Shown here piece after piece: positions 54,039 to 63,541 of a stretch of DNA of 64,000 nt. A program made the translations under genes and the position numbers. Below the pieces are notes generated by a model. It saw only the letters and a list, made by a program, of their open reading frames with translations. It did no database searches and was not told the DNA's origin. Source of the stretch: Reyranella sp. (GTDB taxonomy: Bacteria; Pseudomonadota; Alphaproteobacteria; Reyranellales; Reyranellaceae); assembly GCA_021732285.1 (NCBI GenBank), contig JAKFVH010000288.1, forward strand, positions 1-64,000. The letters run 5' to 3'. Every line of letters starts with the position of its first letter. The first letter of the stretch is position 1.

Positions 54039-54908
54039 TTAGCCCCAGGCCTGAAGAGCCAGGCCGAAGCGCTGCAGCCCCTGCCACGTCGCGGGCCAGT
54101 TGCCGCGCAGCATGACCGTGACGGTGTCGATGGCGGGCAGGCCCGCCGCCGTCAGCCAGGCGGCAAGATCCTCGGCATTTGCCGGGATGTCGGCGCGCAA
54201 CACGCCGGACGGCGCAGCCTTGGTGGCGGCAGCCACGAGGGCGATGGCCTCGTCCTCGTTCGAAGCCACGACCGGGCCGATGATCATGCCGCGGCCGAAG
54301 GCACGTAGGACGGCGAAGCCGGCGGGCTGCCCGGCGCGATCGACCAGCCAAGCATCGCCGCTCGCAAGAAGACGGTCGATGAGCTCGGAACGATCGGCGC
54401 CGAAGACGGCGGCGTCGAGGGCGCACAGCGCGGCGTGATCCGCTGGCAAGACACGCCGCAGCGGGACATCCGGTGCGGGCGGCAGGACAAACGGTCGCCC
54501 TTGATGCTGTCGCACGAGTCCGGTCGAGACGAAGCCCAGCTTCTCGTAGAGTGGCAGCCCTTCGGCCGTCGCGTTCAGCATCAGCGTACGCGAGCCTGAA
54601 TCGGCGATCAGCGCGTTCATCAGGGCACGGCCGATGCCCCTGCCCTGACGGTCGGGCGCGACCAGGACCAGGCCGATGGTGCCGACGTCGCGGCCGAAGC
54701 TCCATCGCAGGCCGACGCCGATCGTGCTGCCGTCACCGTCGACGGCGGCGATGCCGGCGCCAAGGGCGAGCAGTTGCGCGCAATCCTCCGCACGATGCGG
54801 CCACGACATTTGCTGAGCCAGCCCGTGCATCGCCGCAAGGTTCCCGGCATGCATCGGCCGCAGCGTTGTCTCGGCGCTTTGAGCGCGCACTTTCAAATCG
54901 TCGTTCAT
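54039..54908 (-). CDS. Tandem GNAT-type N-acetyltransferase
   Basis: 289 aa. First GNAT domain carries the acetyl-CoA loop LVLVAPDRQGRGIGRALMNALI; a second, weaker domain starts near PLRRVLPADHAALCALDAAVFG and ends with ADIPANAEDLAAWLTAAGL. Substrate unknown. Starts 6 bp after the OYE-like gene, probably co-transcribed. Confidence 0.8.
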   Translation of the reverse strand: MNDDLKVRAQSAETTLRPMHAGNLAAMHGLAQQMSWPHRAEDCAQLLALGAGIAAVDGDGSTIGVGLRWSFGRDVGTIGLVLVAPDRQGRGIGRALMNALIADSGSRTLMLNATAEGLPLYEKLGFVSTGLVRQHQGRPFVLPPAPDVPLRRVLPADHAALCALDAAVFGADRSELIDRLLASGDAWLVDRAGQPAGFAVLRAFGRGMIIGPVVASNEDEAIALVAAATKAAPSGVLRADIPANAEDLAAWLTAAGLPAIDTVTVMLRGNWPATWQGLQRFGLALQAWG

Positions 54909-54914
54909 GACGTC

Positions 54915-56981
54915 TTACAGGACCATGCACAGGCGAAGGGCATCGTAGATGGCGGCGTGGACGCTACGGCTGGTGACGGCGTCGCCGATACGGTGCAGCT
55001 CGAAGGCGCCGTCGGTTGGCGTCCGACGCTGCGGCTCGCCATCGAGCAGGGCGTCGATGTCGGTGATCCCGCCGTTGATCGAACCGGCGCGCAGGGCATC
55101 GAAAGTCTCCGTCATCGGCACGGTGCCGTTCTCGATCACGACCTGCGGCGTGCGCAGCTCCAGGGTCGTGCCCGTGAGCTCGTGGCGGAAGGTCGCCACC
55201 AGGCCGTTGCCCGACGGCCGCACGCGCTCGAGCTGATGGTCGATGGTGGTGCGCACGCCATGCTCGGCGAAGCGCTTCCGGTAGACGACACGGGCGTTGT
55301 ATTCCATCTCCAGGCCCATGTTGTCGTCGAGGGTGACGAACTGTACGGCGCGGCCCTGTTCGGCGAGGTGCAGCGCGGCCGATACCGCCTGGTGGCGACC
55401 GGTGCCGTCGTAGACGATCACCTCGTCTTTCGCCGCGGTGGTGCCGGAGAGGACGTCCCATACCGTGGTGCAATGCTCGGCGCCGTCGAGCCAGCCGGTA
55501 TCGGGCATGCCGCCGGTGGCGACGATCACCGCGTCGGGCTTTTCGCGCAGCACGTCGTCGGCCGTGGCATAGGTGTTGAGGCGGACATCGACGCCCAGTC
55601 GCGCCAGCTCGGCGGTACGCCAGTCGACGATGGCTATCAGGTCGCGCCGCCAGGTCGCGCGGACGGCCAGCAGCAGCTGGCCGCCCAACTGGCTGGCTGC
55701 TTCGAACAGCACGACCTTATGGCCGCGCTCGGCGGCGACCCGGGCCGCTTCGAGCCCGCCCGGCCCACCGCCCACGACCACGACCTTGCGGCCGGGCCGC
55801 GGTGACGGCGGCACGATCTGCGGCAGGATCTGCTCGCGCCCGGTCGCCGGGTTATGGATGCAGGCGAGCTTTTTATACATGCAGTGCGAGGCGCCGACGC
55901 ATGGGCGAATGCGTTCCTCCTCGCCGCGCATCAGCTTGTTGACGATCTGCGGATCGGCCATGTGGGCGCGCGTCATCGCCACCATGTCCAAAAGGTTCTC
56001 GGCGATGGCATGGCGCGCGGTGGCGATGTCGGGGATGCGCGCGGCGTGGAAGACCGGCAGGCCGACCTCGCGCTTGAAGGCGCCGACCTTGGCCAGGAAC
56101 GGCGCCAGCGGCTGGGACATGCCGGGCATGTTGTGCTCGGCCAGCGACAGGTCGGTGTCCATGCGGCCGAAGATGGCGTTGAAGAAGTCGATATGGCCCT
56201 CGCGTTCGAACAGCTGGGCGATCCGCACGCACTCCTCGAAACCGATGCCCTCCTCGATGTCCTCGTCGACGACGAAGCGGATGCCGACGATGTAATCGTC
56301 GCCGACCCGCTTGCGGATGGCCTCGTGCACCATCAGGCCGAAGCGCGCGCGGTTCTCCAGCGAGCCGCCGAAGGCGTCGGTACGCCGGTTGGTGCGCGGC
56401 GACAGGAACTGGCCGATCAGATGGCCTCCGGTCACGGTCTCACAGCCGTCGAGCCCGCCCTCCTTGCAGCGCACCGCGGCGGCGGCGTAGTCGGCGATGA
56501 TGCGGTCGATGTCATCCCGGTCCATCTCGCGCGGGAAGTCGCGATGGCGCCGCTCGCGGATCGCGGTCGGCGCCACGGTCGGCAGCCAGTTCATGGCAGC
56601 CGAGGTGGCGCGCCGGCCGAGATGCGAGATCTGGCACATGATCGCCGCGCCATGGCCGTGGATGCGCGACGAGAAGGCTTTTAGGTCGGGAATGATGGCG
56701 TCACTCGACATGTCGATCTGGCCGCCGCCCCAGCTCGAATCACGCGCCACCATCGAGGAGCCGCCGAACATGGTAAGCGCGATGCCACCCTTGGCCTTCT
56801 CCTCGTGGTAGCGCTGGTAGCGCTCCTTGGGCAGCCCGCCCTCGTCGATGGTGGCGGCGTGGCTGGTGCTCATGATGCGGTTGCGCAACGTAAGGCCCTT
56901 CAGGCGGAAGGGTTGCAGCAGCGGATCGCGCAGGCGCGGCGGGGCCTTGTCCAAAAGATCGGCGGGGCTGGCGGTCGGCAT
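54915..56981 (-). CDS. NADH:flavin oxidoreductase, TMADH/dienoyl-CoA-reductase type
   Basis: 688 aa. N-terminal FMN TIM barrel (LTLRNRIMSTSHAATIDEGG, DGCETVTGGHLIGQFLSPRTNRRTDAFGGSLENRARF), a Fe-S region (RPCVGASHCMYKKLACIHNPATG) and a C-terminal FAD/NAD domain (KVVVVGGGPGGLEAARVAAERG). This architecture is shared by trimethylamine and dimethylglycine dehydrogenases and N-methylproline demethylases. Next to a peptide-type transporter, an N-methylated amino acid is a plausible substrate (inference). Confidence 0.88.
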   Translation of the reverse strand: MPTASPADLLDKAPPRLRDPLLQPFRLKGLTLRNRIMSTSHAATIDEGGLPKERYQRYHEEKAKGGIALTMFGGSSMVARDSSWGGGQIDMSSDAIIPDLKAFSSRIHGHGAAIMCQISHLGRRATSAAMNWLPTVAPTAIRERRHRDFPREMDRDDIDRIIADYAAAAVRCKEGGLDGCETVTGGHLIGQFLSPRTNRRTDAFGGSLENRARFGLMVHEAIRKRVGDDYIVGIRFVVDEDIEEGIGFEECVRIAQLFEREGHIDFFNAIFGRMDTDLSLAEHNMPGMSQPLAPFLAKVGAFKREVGLPVFHAARIPDIATARHAIAENLLDMVAMTRAHMADPQIVNKLMRGEEERIRPCVGASHCMYKKLACIHNPATGREQILPQIVPPSPRPGRKVVVVGGGPGGLEAARVAAERGHKVVLFEAASQLGGQLLLAVRATWRRDLIAIVDWRTAELARLGVDVRLNTYATADDVLREKPDAVIVATGGMPDTGWLDGAEHCTTVWDVLSGTTAAKDEVIVYDGTGRHQAVSAALHLAEQGRAVQFVTLDDNMGLEMEYNARVVYRKRFAEHGVRTTIDHQLERVRPSGNGLVATFRHELTGTTLELRTPQVVIENGTVPMTETFDALRAGSINGGITDIDALLDGEPQRRTPTDGAFELHRIGDAVTSRSVHAAIYDALRLCMVL

Positions 56982-56997
56982 GGGGTTGCCTCTTTGG

Positions 56998-58845
56998 TTA
57001 GGCTCGACGGAGGGGCACGATCACGGCGCTGGTTCGCGAAGATTGCTGCGCCAAAAGCTCCTGCTCCGTGCGATGGCAATGCACGTCGGAGCCCTTGGCG
57101 AAGCGCCGCAGCGGCGGCGGCTCGGTTTCGCACGATCCGGCGCGGACCGGGCAGCGCGCGACGAAGGCGCAACGATCGGATTGGCTGGGGCGCGCCGGCT
57201 CGCCGCGCGCTTCGGCAAGGCGCGTCGCGTCGATGCCGTCGAGCCAGCCGGGCCGGAGTTCCGGTATCGAGGAGGCGAGGAGGTCGGCATAGGGATGCTG
57301 CGGCGCCTGCATGACCACGCCGCCGGGGCCACGCTCCATCATCTGGCCGGCATAAAGGATCATCACCTCGTCGCAGACGGCGCGCACCGTCGCGAGATCG
57401 TGGCTGATGAACATCAGCGCCAGGCCGAGCTCGCGGCGCAGCTCGGCCAGCAGTTCCAGGATCGCCGCACCCACGACCGTGTCGAGCGACGACGTGACCT
57501 CGTCGCACAGGATCAGCGCGGGTTCGGCTGCCAGAGCCCGGGCGAGATTGACGCGTTGCTTCTGGCCGCCCGACAGCTCACTGGGCAGGCGATCAAGCAG
57601 CGCCATTGGCAGCTTCACGAGGTCGAGCAATCGCCGCACCCGGCGCCGCTGCTCGCCGCGCGACAGGCGGTGATAGAAGGCGAGCGGCCGGCTCAGGATG
57701 TGCTCGACGCTGTGCGCCGGGTTGAGGGCCGTGTCGGCCGCCTGGAAGACGATCTGGATGCGCCGCAGCTCTTCCAGGCCACGCGCCTCCAATGTCGGCG
57801 CCAGCGCCACGCCGTCCAGCTTCATGGTGCCGGCGGCGGCCGGCAACAGGCCGGCGATGACGCGCGCCAGGGTACTCTTGCCCGAGCCGGATTCGCCGAT
57901 GATGCCGAGCGCCGAACCGGCGCGGATTTCCAGGCTTATGTCGCGCAGAACGGGCATCGGCAGCCGGCCCTGCCGGTCAATCCGGCCGTAACCCGCGATC
58001 AGGCCGTTCACTTCCAGCAGCGGGGCCTCCGCCGTCTCCGGCTGCGGCGGCGATTGCTGCGGCCTGGGGGCGGCAGCCGCGAGCAGGCTTTTAGTGTAGC
58101 TGTCGGCTGGCGCCGCCAGGATCTGGCCCGTCGGGCCGACCTCGCGCATGGCGCCGTCGCGCAACACGATGATGCGGTCGGCGATCTGCGCCACCACGGC
58201 AAGGTCGTGCGAAACGTAGACCGCAGTCGTGTGGCGCTCGCGCACGGCCTCGCGGAAGGCGCGCAGCACCTCGACCTGCGTGGTGACGTCGAGCGCGGTG
58301 GTCGGCTCGTCGAAGATCACCAGCTCGGGGTCGGTCATCAGCGCCATCGCCGCCATCAGCCGCTGCAGCTGGCCACCCGAGACCTGATGGGGATAGCGCG
58401 CGCCGATGCTATCCGGATCGGGCAGCGCCAGTGCGCGGAAGATGTCACGCGCCTTCGCCTCGGCCGCGGCGCGCGGCATCAGCCCGCGCATGCGCACCCC
58501 TTCCGTCACCTGGTCCATCAGGCGCAGCGAGGGATTGAAGGCGGCGGCAGCGCTCTGCGCCACGTAAGCGACGCGTCGGCCGCGCAGCTGCGACAGTTCG
58601 ACGGGCGACATGGCCGTCACCTCCTCGCCGCCGATGCGCACGCTGCCGCCGGCGATGCGGCAGCCGCGCCGGGCATAACCCAGCAGGGTCAGCGCGATCG
58701 TAGTCTTGCCCGATCCCGATTCGCCGATCAGCGCCAGAACCTCGCTGCGCTCTATCGAGAAGCCGATGTCGCGGACGATGTCGGTCGGCGCGCCGCCGTC
58801 GCCCTGGGCGGTGACATGCAGGCCGGAGACCTCGACCAGCGCCAT
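56998..58845 (-). CDS. Fused dipeptide ABC transporter ATPase (DppD-DppF type)
   Basis: 615 aa with two ATP-binding cassettes. Walker A GESGSGKTT near residue 42 and GESGSGKST near 320; signatures SGGQLQRLMA and LSGGQKQRVNLARAL; Walker B VIFDEPTTALD and ILCDEVTSSLD. C-terminal oligopeptide motif CAFVARCPVRAGSC. In single-polypeptide form for two ATPases. Confidence 0.93.
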   Translation of the reverse strand: MALVEVSGLHVTAQGDGGAPTDIVRDIGFSIERSEVLALIGESGSGKTTIALTLLGYARRGCRIAGGSVRIGGEEVTAMSPVELSQLRGRRVAYVAQSAAAAFNPSLRLMDQVTEGVRMRGLMPRAAAEAKARDIFRALALPDPDSIGARYPHQVSGGQLQRLMAAMALMTDPELVIFDEPTTALDVTTQVEVLRAFREAVRERHTTAVYVSHDLAVVAQIADRIIVLRDGAMREVGPTGQILAAPADSYTKSLLAAAAPRPQQSPPQPETAEAPLLEVNGLIAGYGRIDRQGRLPMPVLRDISLEIRAGSALGIIGESGSGKSTLARVIAGLLPAAAGTMKLDGVALAPTLEARGLEELRRIQIVFQAADTALNPAHSVEHILSRPLAFYHRLSRGEQRRRVRRLLDLVKLPMALLDRLPSELSGGQKQRVNLARALAAEPALILCDEVTSSLDTVVGAAILELLAELRRELGLALMFISHDLATVRAVCDEVMILYAGQMMERGPGGVVMQAPQHPYADLLASSIPELRPGWLDGIDATRLAEARGEPARPSQSDRCAFVARCPVRAGSCETEPPPLRRFAKGSDVHCHRTEQELLAQQSSRTSAVIVPLRRA

Positions 58846-59685
58846 CTAGCGCACCATCGTGCGGCTGCGGCCGGAGAAGCCGTCGATCAGCAGGGTGACG
58901 CTGATGGTCAGCACGGCGATCGCGACGGCCGGCACCAGCACCGCCGGCGCCGCCTCGTAGATGCCGGTGATGTTCTCGCGCACCAGGGCGCCCCAGTCGG
59001 CGTTGGGCGGCTGGATGCCGAGCCCGAGGAAGCTCAGCCCACTCAGCAGCAGCACGACGAACACGAAGCGCAGGCCGAAGTCGGTCAACAACGGCACGAT
59101 CATGTTGGGCAGGATTTCCGCCCACACGACGTAGGCGGTCCGCTCGCCACGGGCGCGCGCGACCTCGATGAAGTCCATGGCGTTGATGTCGAGCGCCAGC
59201 GCGCGCGAGAAGCGGTAGGAGCCCGGCACGTAGCTGATCGCGGCCATCAGGATCAGCACCGGCAGCGACGTGCCGAAGGCGGCGACCACGACCAGGGCGA
59301 ACATCAGGTGCGGGATGGAGATCAGCGCGTCGGCCGCGCGGCCCAGCACCGAATCGGTCCAGCCTTTCCTGACGGCGGACAGGATGCCGAGCGCAATCCC
59401 GCCCATGCAGGCCAGAACCGTCGCCACCATGGCAACGCCCACGGTGTAGCGGGCGCCATAGAGCAGGCGGCTCAGCATGTCGCGGCCGAGATAGTCGGTG
59501 CCGAACGGATGGGCGGCACTCATGGGCGCGAACACGCCGACATTGACGACGTCGCCCGCGCGATAGGGCGCGAGGTACGGACCCAAAGCCGCCAGCGCCG
59601 CCCAGGCCAGCACCAGGGCGATGCCGGCCTGGCCGGCGACGGAAAGGCGGCGGCGACGTGGTGCGGCGATGGCGCTGTCGCTCAT
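58846..59685 (-). CDS. Dipeptide ABC transporter permease (DppC-like)
   Basis: 279 aa, six membrane spans. HPFGTDYLGRDMLSRLLYGARYTVGVAMVATVLA and the EAA-type region ARGERTAYVVWAEILPNMIVPLLTDFG are DppC hallmarks. Abuts the ATPase gene and overlaps dppB-like gene by 4 bp (ATGA). Confidence 0.92.
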   Translation of the reverse strand: MSDSAIAAPRRRRLSVAGQAGIALVLAWAALAALGPYLAPYRAGDVVNVGVFAPMSAAHPFGTDYLGRDMLSRLLYGARYTVGVAMVATVLACMGGIALGILSAVRKGWTDSVLGRAADALISIPHLMFALVVVAAFGTSLPVLILMAAISYVPGSYRFSRALALDINAMDFIEVARARGERTAYVVWAEILPNMIVPLLTDFGLRFVFVVLLLSGLSFLGLGIQPPNADWGALVRENITGIYEAAPAVLVPAVAIAVLTISVTLLIDGFSGRSRTMVR

Positions 59686-60629
59686 CGGGCCCTCAGCCGC
59701 GGGTTGGACAGGATCGAGCAGATGTCGGCGACCAGCACCAGCAGCATGAAGGTCGCGCAGAAGATCATGGCGCAGGCCTGCACCAGCGGCATGTCGCGTG
59801 TCTCGACCGCGTCGACGGCGAGCTTGGCAAGGCCGGGGTAGCTGAAGATCACCTCGACGATGATCACGCCACCCAGCAGCGATGACAGGTTGAGCGCGAC
59901 GGCGTTGACGATCGGCCCCGCCGCGTTGCGCAGCGCATGGCGCAGCACCAGCCGCGCCGGGCGCACACCCTTCAGCCGCGCCATCTCGATGTAGGAAGAA
60001 TCGAGCACGCCCAGCAGCGCCGCGCGGGTCATGCGCGCCATCTGCGCCGTCACGGCGAAGCAGAGCGTCAGCACGGGCAGGGTGAAATTCTGCAAGGCCT
60101 CGGTGAACGAGCCGATCGACGGCTTGGCCAATGCCGAAACCCAGTGCAGCTGCACGGCAAAGAGCATCACGCCCACCGTCGCCAGCAGGAACTCGGGGAC
60201 GGCCACCAGCGACACGGCGGTGACGTTGGCGACGCGGTCGTAGAGCGATCCGCGCCAGATCGCCGTGGTGATGCCGATCAGCAGCGCCAGCGGCACGGCG
60301 ACCGCGGCGGTGAGCGCCGTCAGCAGCAGCGAGTTGGCGAGCCTGGGCCCGATCAACTGGGCGACCGGCAAGCGGTTGATCAGCGACACGCCAGGGTCAC
60401 CTGACAGCAAGCCGGCGAGCCAGCGCAGGTAGCGCTCGTGCGCCGGCAGGTCGAGGCCGAGCGCCTTGCGCAGGCCGGCCACCGCTTCGGGCGAGACCGA
60501 CTGGCCGAGGATCGCCTCGGTGGCGTCGCCCGGCAGGATGTTGGTGCCGACGAAGACGATCACCGACACGATCAGCAGCGTCAAAAGCCCGCCCAACACG
60601 CGCCGGGCGATCATTCCCAGCATCAGCAT
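59682..60629 (-). CDS. Dipeptide ABC transporter permease (DppB-like)
   Basis: 315 aa. IVSVIVFVGTNILPGDATEAILG N-terminal pattern and ARLKGVRPARLVLRHALRNAAGPIVNAVAL EAA loop. Forms the channel with the DppC-like protein. Confidence 0.92.
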   Translation of the reverse strand: MLMLGMIARRVLGGLLTLLIVSVIVFVGTNILPGDATEAILGQSVSPEAVAGLRKALGLDLPAHERYLRWLAGLLSGDPGVSLINRLPVAQLIGPRLANSLLLTALTAAVAVPLALLIGITTAIWRGSLYDRVANVTAVSLVAVPEFLLATVGVMLFAVQLHWVSALAKPSIGSFTEALQNFTLPVLTLCFAVTAQMARMTRAALLGVLDSSYIEMARLKGVRPARLVLRHALRNAAGPIVNAVALNLSSLLGGVIIVEVIFSYPGLAKLAVDAVETRDMPLVQACAMIFCATFMLLVLVADICSILSNPRLRAR

Positions 60630-60653
60630 GGTGGACGACCCGGGGTCATGGAC

Positions 60654-62249
60654 TCAGCCTTCGAGCCAGACGTTCTCGGCGTAGGCGTAGCCCATCAGGC
60701 CGCCGGTCGGGATCGGTTTTAGCCCTTTCAGCTTGGCGGTGTGGGCATCGAGGATGCTTATGAACACCGGCAGGCCGATGCCGCAGTTGTCGTGAACCAG
60801 GGTCTGCATCTCGCCGTACATCTGCTTGCGCTTGGCCTCGTCGCGCTCGCCGCGCGCCGAGACCAGGAGCTGGTCGAACTTCTCGTTCTTCCAGGCGCTC
60901 TCGTTCCAGGTCGAATCGGACTTGAAGAACAGCGTGAACAGCACGTCGGCGCTGGGCCGCGGGTTGATGCTGCCCATGGTGAACGGCTGCTTCATCCACA
61001 CGTTCGACCAGTAGCCGTCGGCCGGCATGCGCTTCACGTCGACGTTGAGGCCGATCTGCTGGGCCGCCTGCTGGATCAGCACCGCCTGGTCGAGCATGGT
61101 GCTGCTCGCCATGGCATGCAGCGGGACCGTGGTGTTGCCGATGCCCGAGCGCTGCAGATGGAACTTTGCCTTCTCCGGATCGAAGGGCCGCTGCTTCAGG
61201 CCGGGGAAGTAGAAGCGGTTGGTCGGGTCGATCGGCTGGTCGTTGGCCAGCACGGCATAGCCCTGGAACACGGCGCTCTTCATCTGCTCGCGGTTCAGCA
61301 GGTATTTCAGCGCCAGCACCAGGTCCTGGTTTTTACCGAGATCCGAATCCTGACGGATGACCAGGTCGTTGTAGCCACCGGCCTTGGTCTCGAACACGGC
61401 GTAGCCGGGGCTTGCCTGCACGCGCTTGGCGAGCTGCGGGCTGATCGCGGCTGCGATCTGCACGTCGCCCGACAGCAGCGCATTCAGCCGCGCGGTCTGG
61501 TCGGGAATGCCGAACAGCTCGATCTCGTCGAGATAGGGTTGGCCCGGCTTGAAATACTCGGTGTTGCGCACGCCGATTGACTTGATGCCGGGCTGGAACT
61601 CCTGGCAGCGATAGGGGCCGGTGCCGATCGCAGTGGTGAAGCTGGTCGTGCCGTTCTTGATGATCAGGAAATGCGGCGTGCCCAGCACCACGGGGAGATC
61701 GGCGTTGGGCGATTCGAGCGTGATCTTCACCTCGTTCTTGCCGCTGGCCACGATCTCCTTCATCGGCGCGGCCAGCGCCTTGGCGGCCGAGCCCGTCGCC
61801 GGATCCTTGTGGCGCGCCAGGGAGAAGACGACGTCGTCGGCGGTGAGCGGCGTGCCGTCGTGGAACTTGACGTCGCGACGCAGCTTGATCGTCCACACCG
61901 TGGCGCTGCTGTCGCTCTCGATCGCTTCGGCGAGCTCGAGCTGCGGCGCCAGGCTGGCGTCGAGCCGCGTCAGGCCGTTGTAGAACGTGAAGCAGCGCGT
62001 GTAGTCGGTCTGGTTGTTCTGCTTGGCCGGATCGACCGTATCGGCCGTCGACGAGGTCTGCGAGGCGACCTTGATGCGCCCGCCGCGCTTGGGCGTCTGG
62101 GCGAGCGCGCGTCCGGCATCGCCGATGATGAGACCCGCGGTCGCCGCCGACATGCCGGCAGCGCCCAGCCACCGCATGAGATCGCGCCGGCTGGCGCCCT
62201 GTCGCAAAGCCGCCTCGATGGCCAACATATCGTGCCGCTTGATGGTCAT
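60654..62249 (-). CDS. Dipeptide-type ABC transporter substrate-binding protein
   Basis: 531 aa. Twin-arginine-like leader (SRRDLMRWLGAAGMSAATAGLII) then family 5 binding protein: RGGRIKVASQTSSTADTVDPAKQNN, KFHDGTPLTADDVVFSLARHKDP. Start ATG at 62249. First gene of the dpp-like operon, divergent from a LysR gene. Confidence 0.92.
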   Translation of the reverse strand: MTIKRHDMLAIEAALRQGASRRDLMRWLGAAGMSAATAGLIIGDAGRALAQTPKRGGRIKVASQTSSTADTVDPAKQNNQTDYTRCFTFYNGLTRLDASLAPQLELAEAIESDSSATVWTIKLRRDVKFHDGTPLTADDVVFSLARHKDPATGSAAKALAAPMKEIVASGKNEVKITLESPNADLPVVLGTPHFLIIKNGTTSFTTAIGTGPYRCQEFQPGIKSIGVRNTEYFKPGQPYLDEIELFGIPDQTARLNALLSGDVQIAAAISPQLAKRVQASPGYAVFETKAGGYNDLVIRQDSDLGKNQDLVLALKYLLNREQMKSAVFQGYAVLANDQPIDPTNRFYFPGLKQRPFDPEKAKFHLQRSGIGNTTVPLHAMASSTMLDQAVLIQQAAQQIGLNVDVKRMPADGYWSNVWMKQPFTMGSINPRPSADVLFTLFFKSDSTWNESAWKNEKFDQLLVSARGERDEAKRKQMYGEMQTLVHDNCGIGLPVFISILDAHTAKLKGLKPIPTGGLMGYAYAENVWLEG

Positions 62250-62355
62250 TGCCTGCTCCTGTTCGTCCCTTCGCTGCACCATCGTACGCAGTGCTTAACG
62301 CGTGCCATGATCGCGACGGGGGCGGGAAAAGCACGGTCGCAATTCCTAGACAGGC

Positions 62356-62372
62356 CATACGCCCAGCGTATG
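62356..62372. promoter_or_regulatory. LysR-type operator palindrome, upstream site
   Basis: CATACGC-CCA-GCGTATG, a perfect 7-bp inverted repeat, in the 207-bp divergent region. Resembles a LysR recognition box (T-N11-A). Paired with the site at 62444. Confidence 0.6.
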
Positions 62373-62443
62373 GAACGCCCAGACAGGCCTACGGCATTGT
62401 TTTTGCTACGGCTTTGGCAGCTATCATTTGCCCTTAAAGGGCT

Positions 62444-62458
62444 ATACGCTAACCGTAT
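62444..62458. promoter_or_regulatory. LysR-type operator palindrome over the lysR start codon
   Basis: ATACG-CTAAC-CGTAT shares its half-sites with the upstream palindrome and overlaps the ATG of the regulator gene, implying autorepression. Confidence 0.55.
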
Positions 62459-63389
62459 GGTCGCGCTGGCCAGACTCGTGCCCTCCCTACGCAGCCTCCT
62501 GATCTTCGAATCGGTCGCTCGATCAGGCAGCTGCAGCGCGGCGGCGCGCGAATTCAACCTCACTCAGCCCTCGGCCAGCCGCAACATCGCGCAGCTCGAG
62601 GCTCATCTCGGCATGCCGCTGTTCACCCGCAGCGCCGCCGGCATGGAGCTGACGCGTGAAGGCCAGATCCTCTACCAGGCGCTGGGCGACGGCTTCCATC
62701 GGGTGGAGACCGCGCTGAACCACCTCTCGGCGCTGCGCGACGCCAAGGACGTGGTCGAGCTGTCGCTGTCGACGGCGTTCGTCACGCACTGGCTGGTGCC
62801 GCGCCTGCCGCTCTTCCACCAGGCCTTTCCGTCGGTCGACCTGCGCTTCCAGTTGGTCCACAGCAACCTGCGCGGCGGGCCGGGCACGGTCGATCTCGCC
62901 ATGCGCATGAAGGGCGAGCACGACGCCGATTACCACAGCTGGCATTTCGCGCCCGAGCTGATCATCCCGGTGTGCAGCCCAAGCTACCTGGCGCAGCACA
63001 AGCCGCTGCTGGGCGTCCGCGGCGAGTCCGGCCATACCCTGCTGCACCTGTCGGACGCGCATTTCGATCCCAAGACGCTGTGGGGCGCCACGACCGCGCC
63101 GGTGGCCCGCCATGCCCTGCTGGAGTTCAGCGACTATGCCGTCGTGCTGCAGGCGGCGCTGAGCGGCGGCGGCGTGGCCCCGGGCTGGATCTCGGTCGTG
63201 TCGCGGCCGCTGCTCGACGGCACGCTGGTGCCGGCCTCGCCCTTGCGGGTGCGCACGGGCAAGCATTTCCATCTGCTCGCCGCGCGCGGCAAGCCGCTGC
63301 GCGACGTCGTGGTGGCGATCTGCGACTGGCTGCTCGACCAGATGCGGCAGGACATGGAACGCGTGGCGCCGCTGATCGACCGGGCCTAG
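62457..63389 (+). CDS. LysR-family regulator (GcvA-like)
   Basis: 310 aa from the ATG at 62457; the track ORF runs far upstream into the divergent gene. RSLLIFESVARSGSCSAAAREFNLTQPSASRNIAQLEAHLGMPLFTR is the winged helix. Divergent from the dpp-like operon with two palindromic sites between, so it most likely controls it. Confidence 0.92.
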   Translation: MVALARLVPSLRSLLIFESVARSGSCSAAAREFNLTQPSASRNIAQLEAHLGMPLFTRSAAGMELTREGQILYQALGDGFHRVETALNHLSALRDAKDVVELSLSTAFVTHWLVPRLPLFHQAFPSVDLRFQLVHSNLRGGPGTVDLAMRMKGEHDADYHSWHFAPELIIPVCSPSYLAQHKPLLGVRGESGHTLLHLSDAHFDPKTLWGATTAPVARHALLEFSDYAVVLQAALSGGGVAPGWISVVSRPLLDGTLVPASPLRVRTGKHFHLLAARGKPLRDVVVAICDWLLDQMRQDMERVAPLIDRA

Positions 63390-63393
63390 TCAT

Positions 63394-63429
63394 TTCCCTC
63401 CCCATCGCGGACTCCGCGATCGGGAGGAA
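63394..63429. terminator. Hairpin after lysR, related to the CCTCCCC repeats
   Basis: ATCGCGGA-C-TCCGCGAT core flanked by CTCCCC and CGGGAG arms, 4 bp after the stop. Probably a terminator; no T-run. Confidence 0.5.
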
Positions 63430-63541
63430 GCACTGTTTGCCGCCCCCTAAACAGTGAATCTCACTGCGAGAGGCCGCCAATTCGGTGCCCAATCCGACCT
63501 CGCCGCCACTAATCTCCCCGTACCGAAGCTGGAGAGCCGCC

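Noticed and set aside
56827-59841. 1004-aa plus-strand ORF opposite the dpp-like genes
   Set aside because: Low-complexity His/Gln/Arg/Gly sequence, antisense to well-recognised ABC transporter genes.
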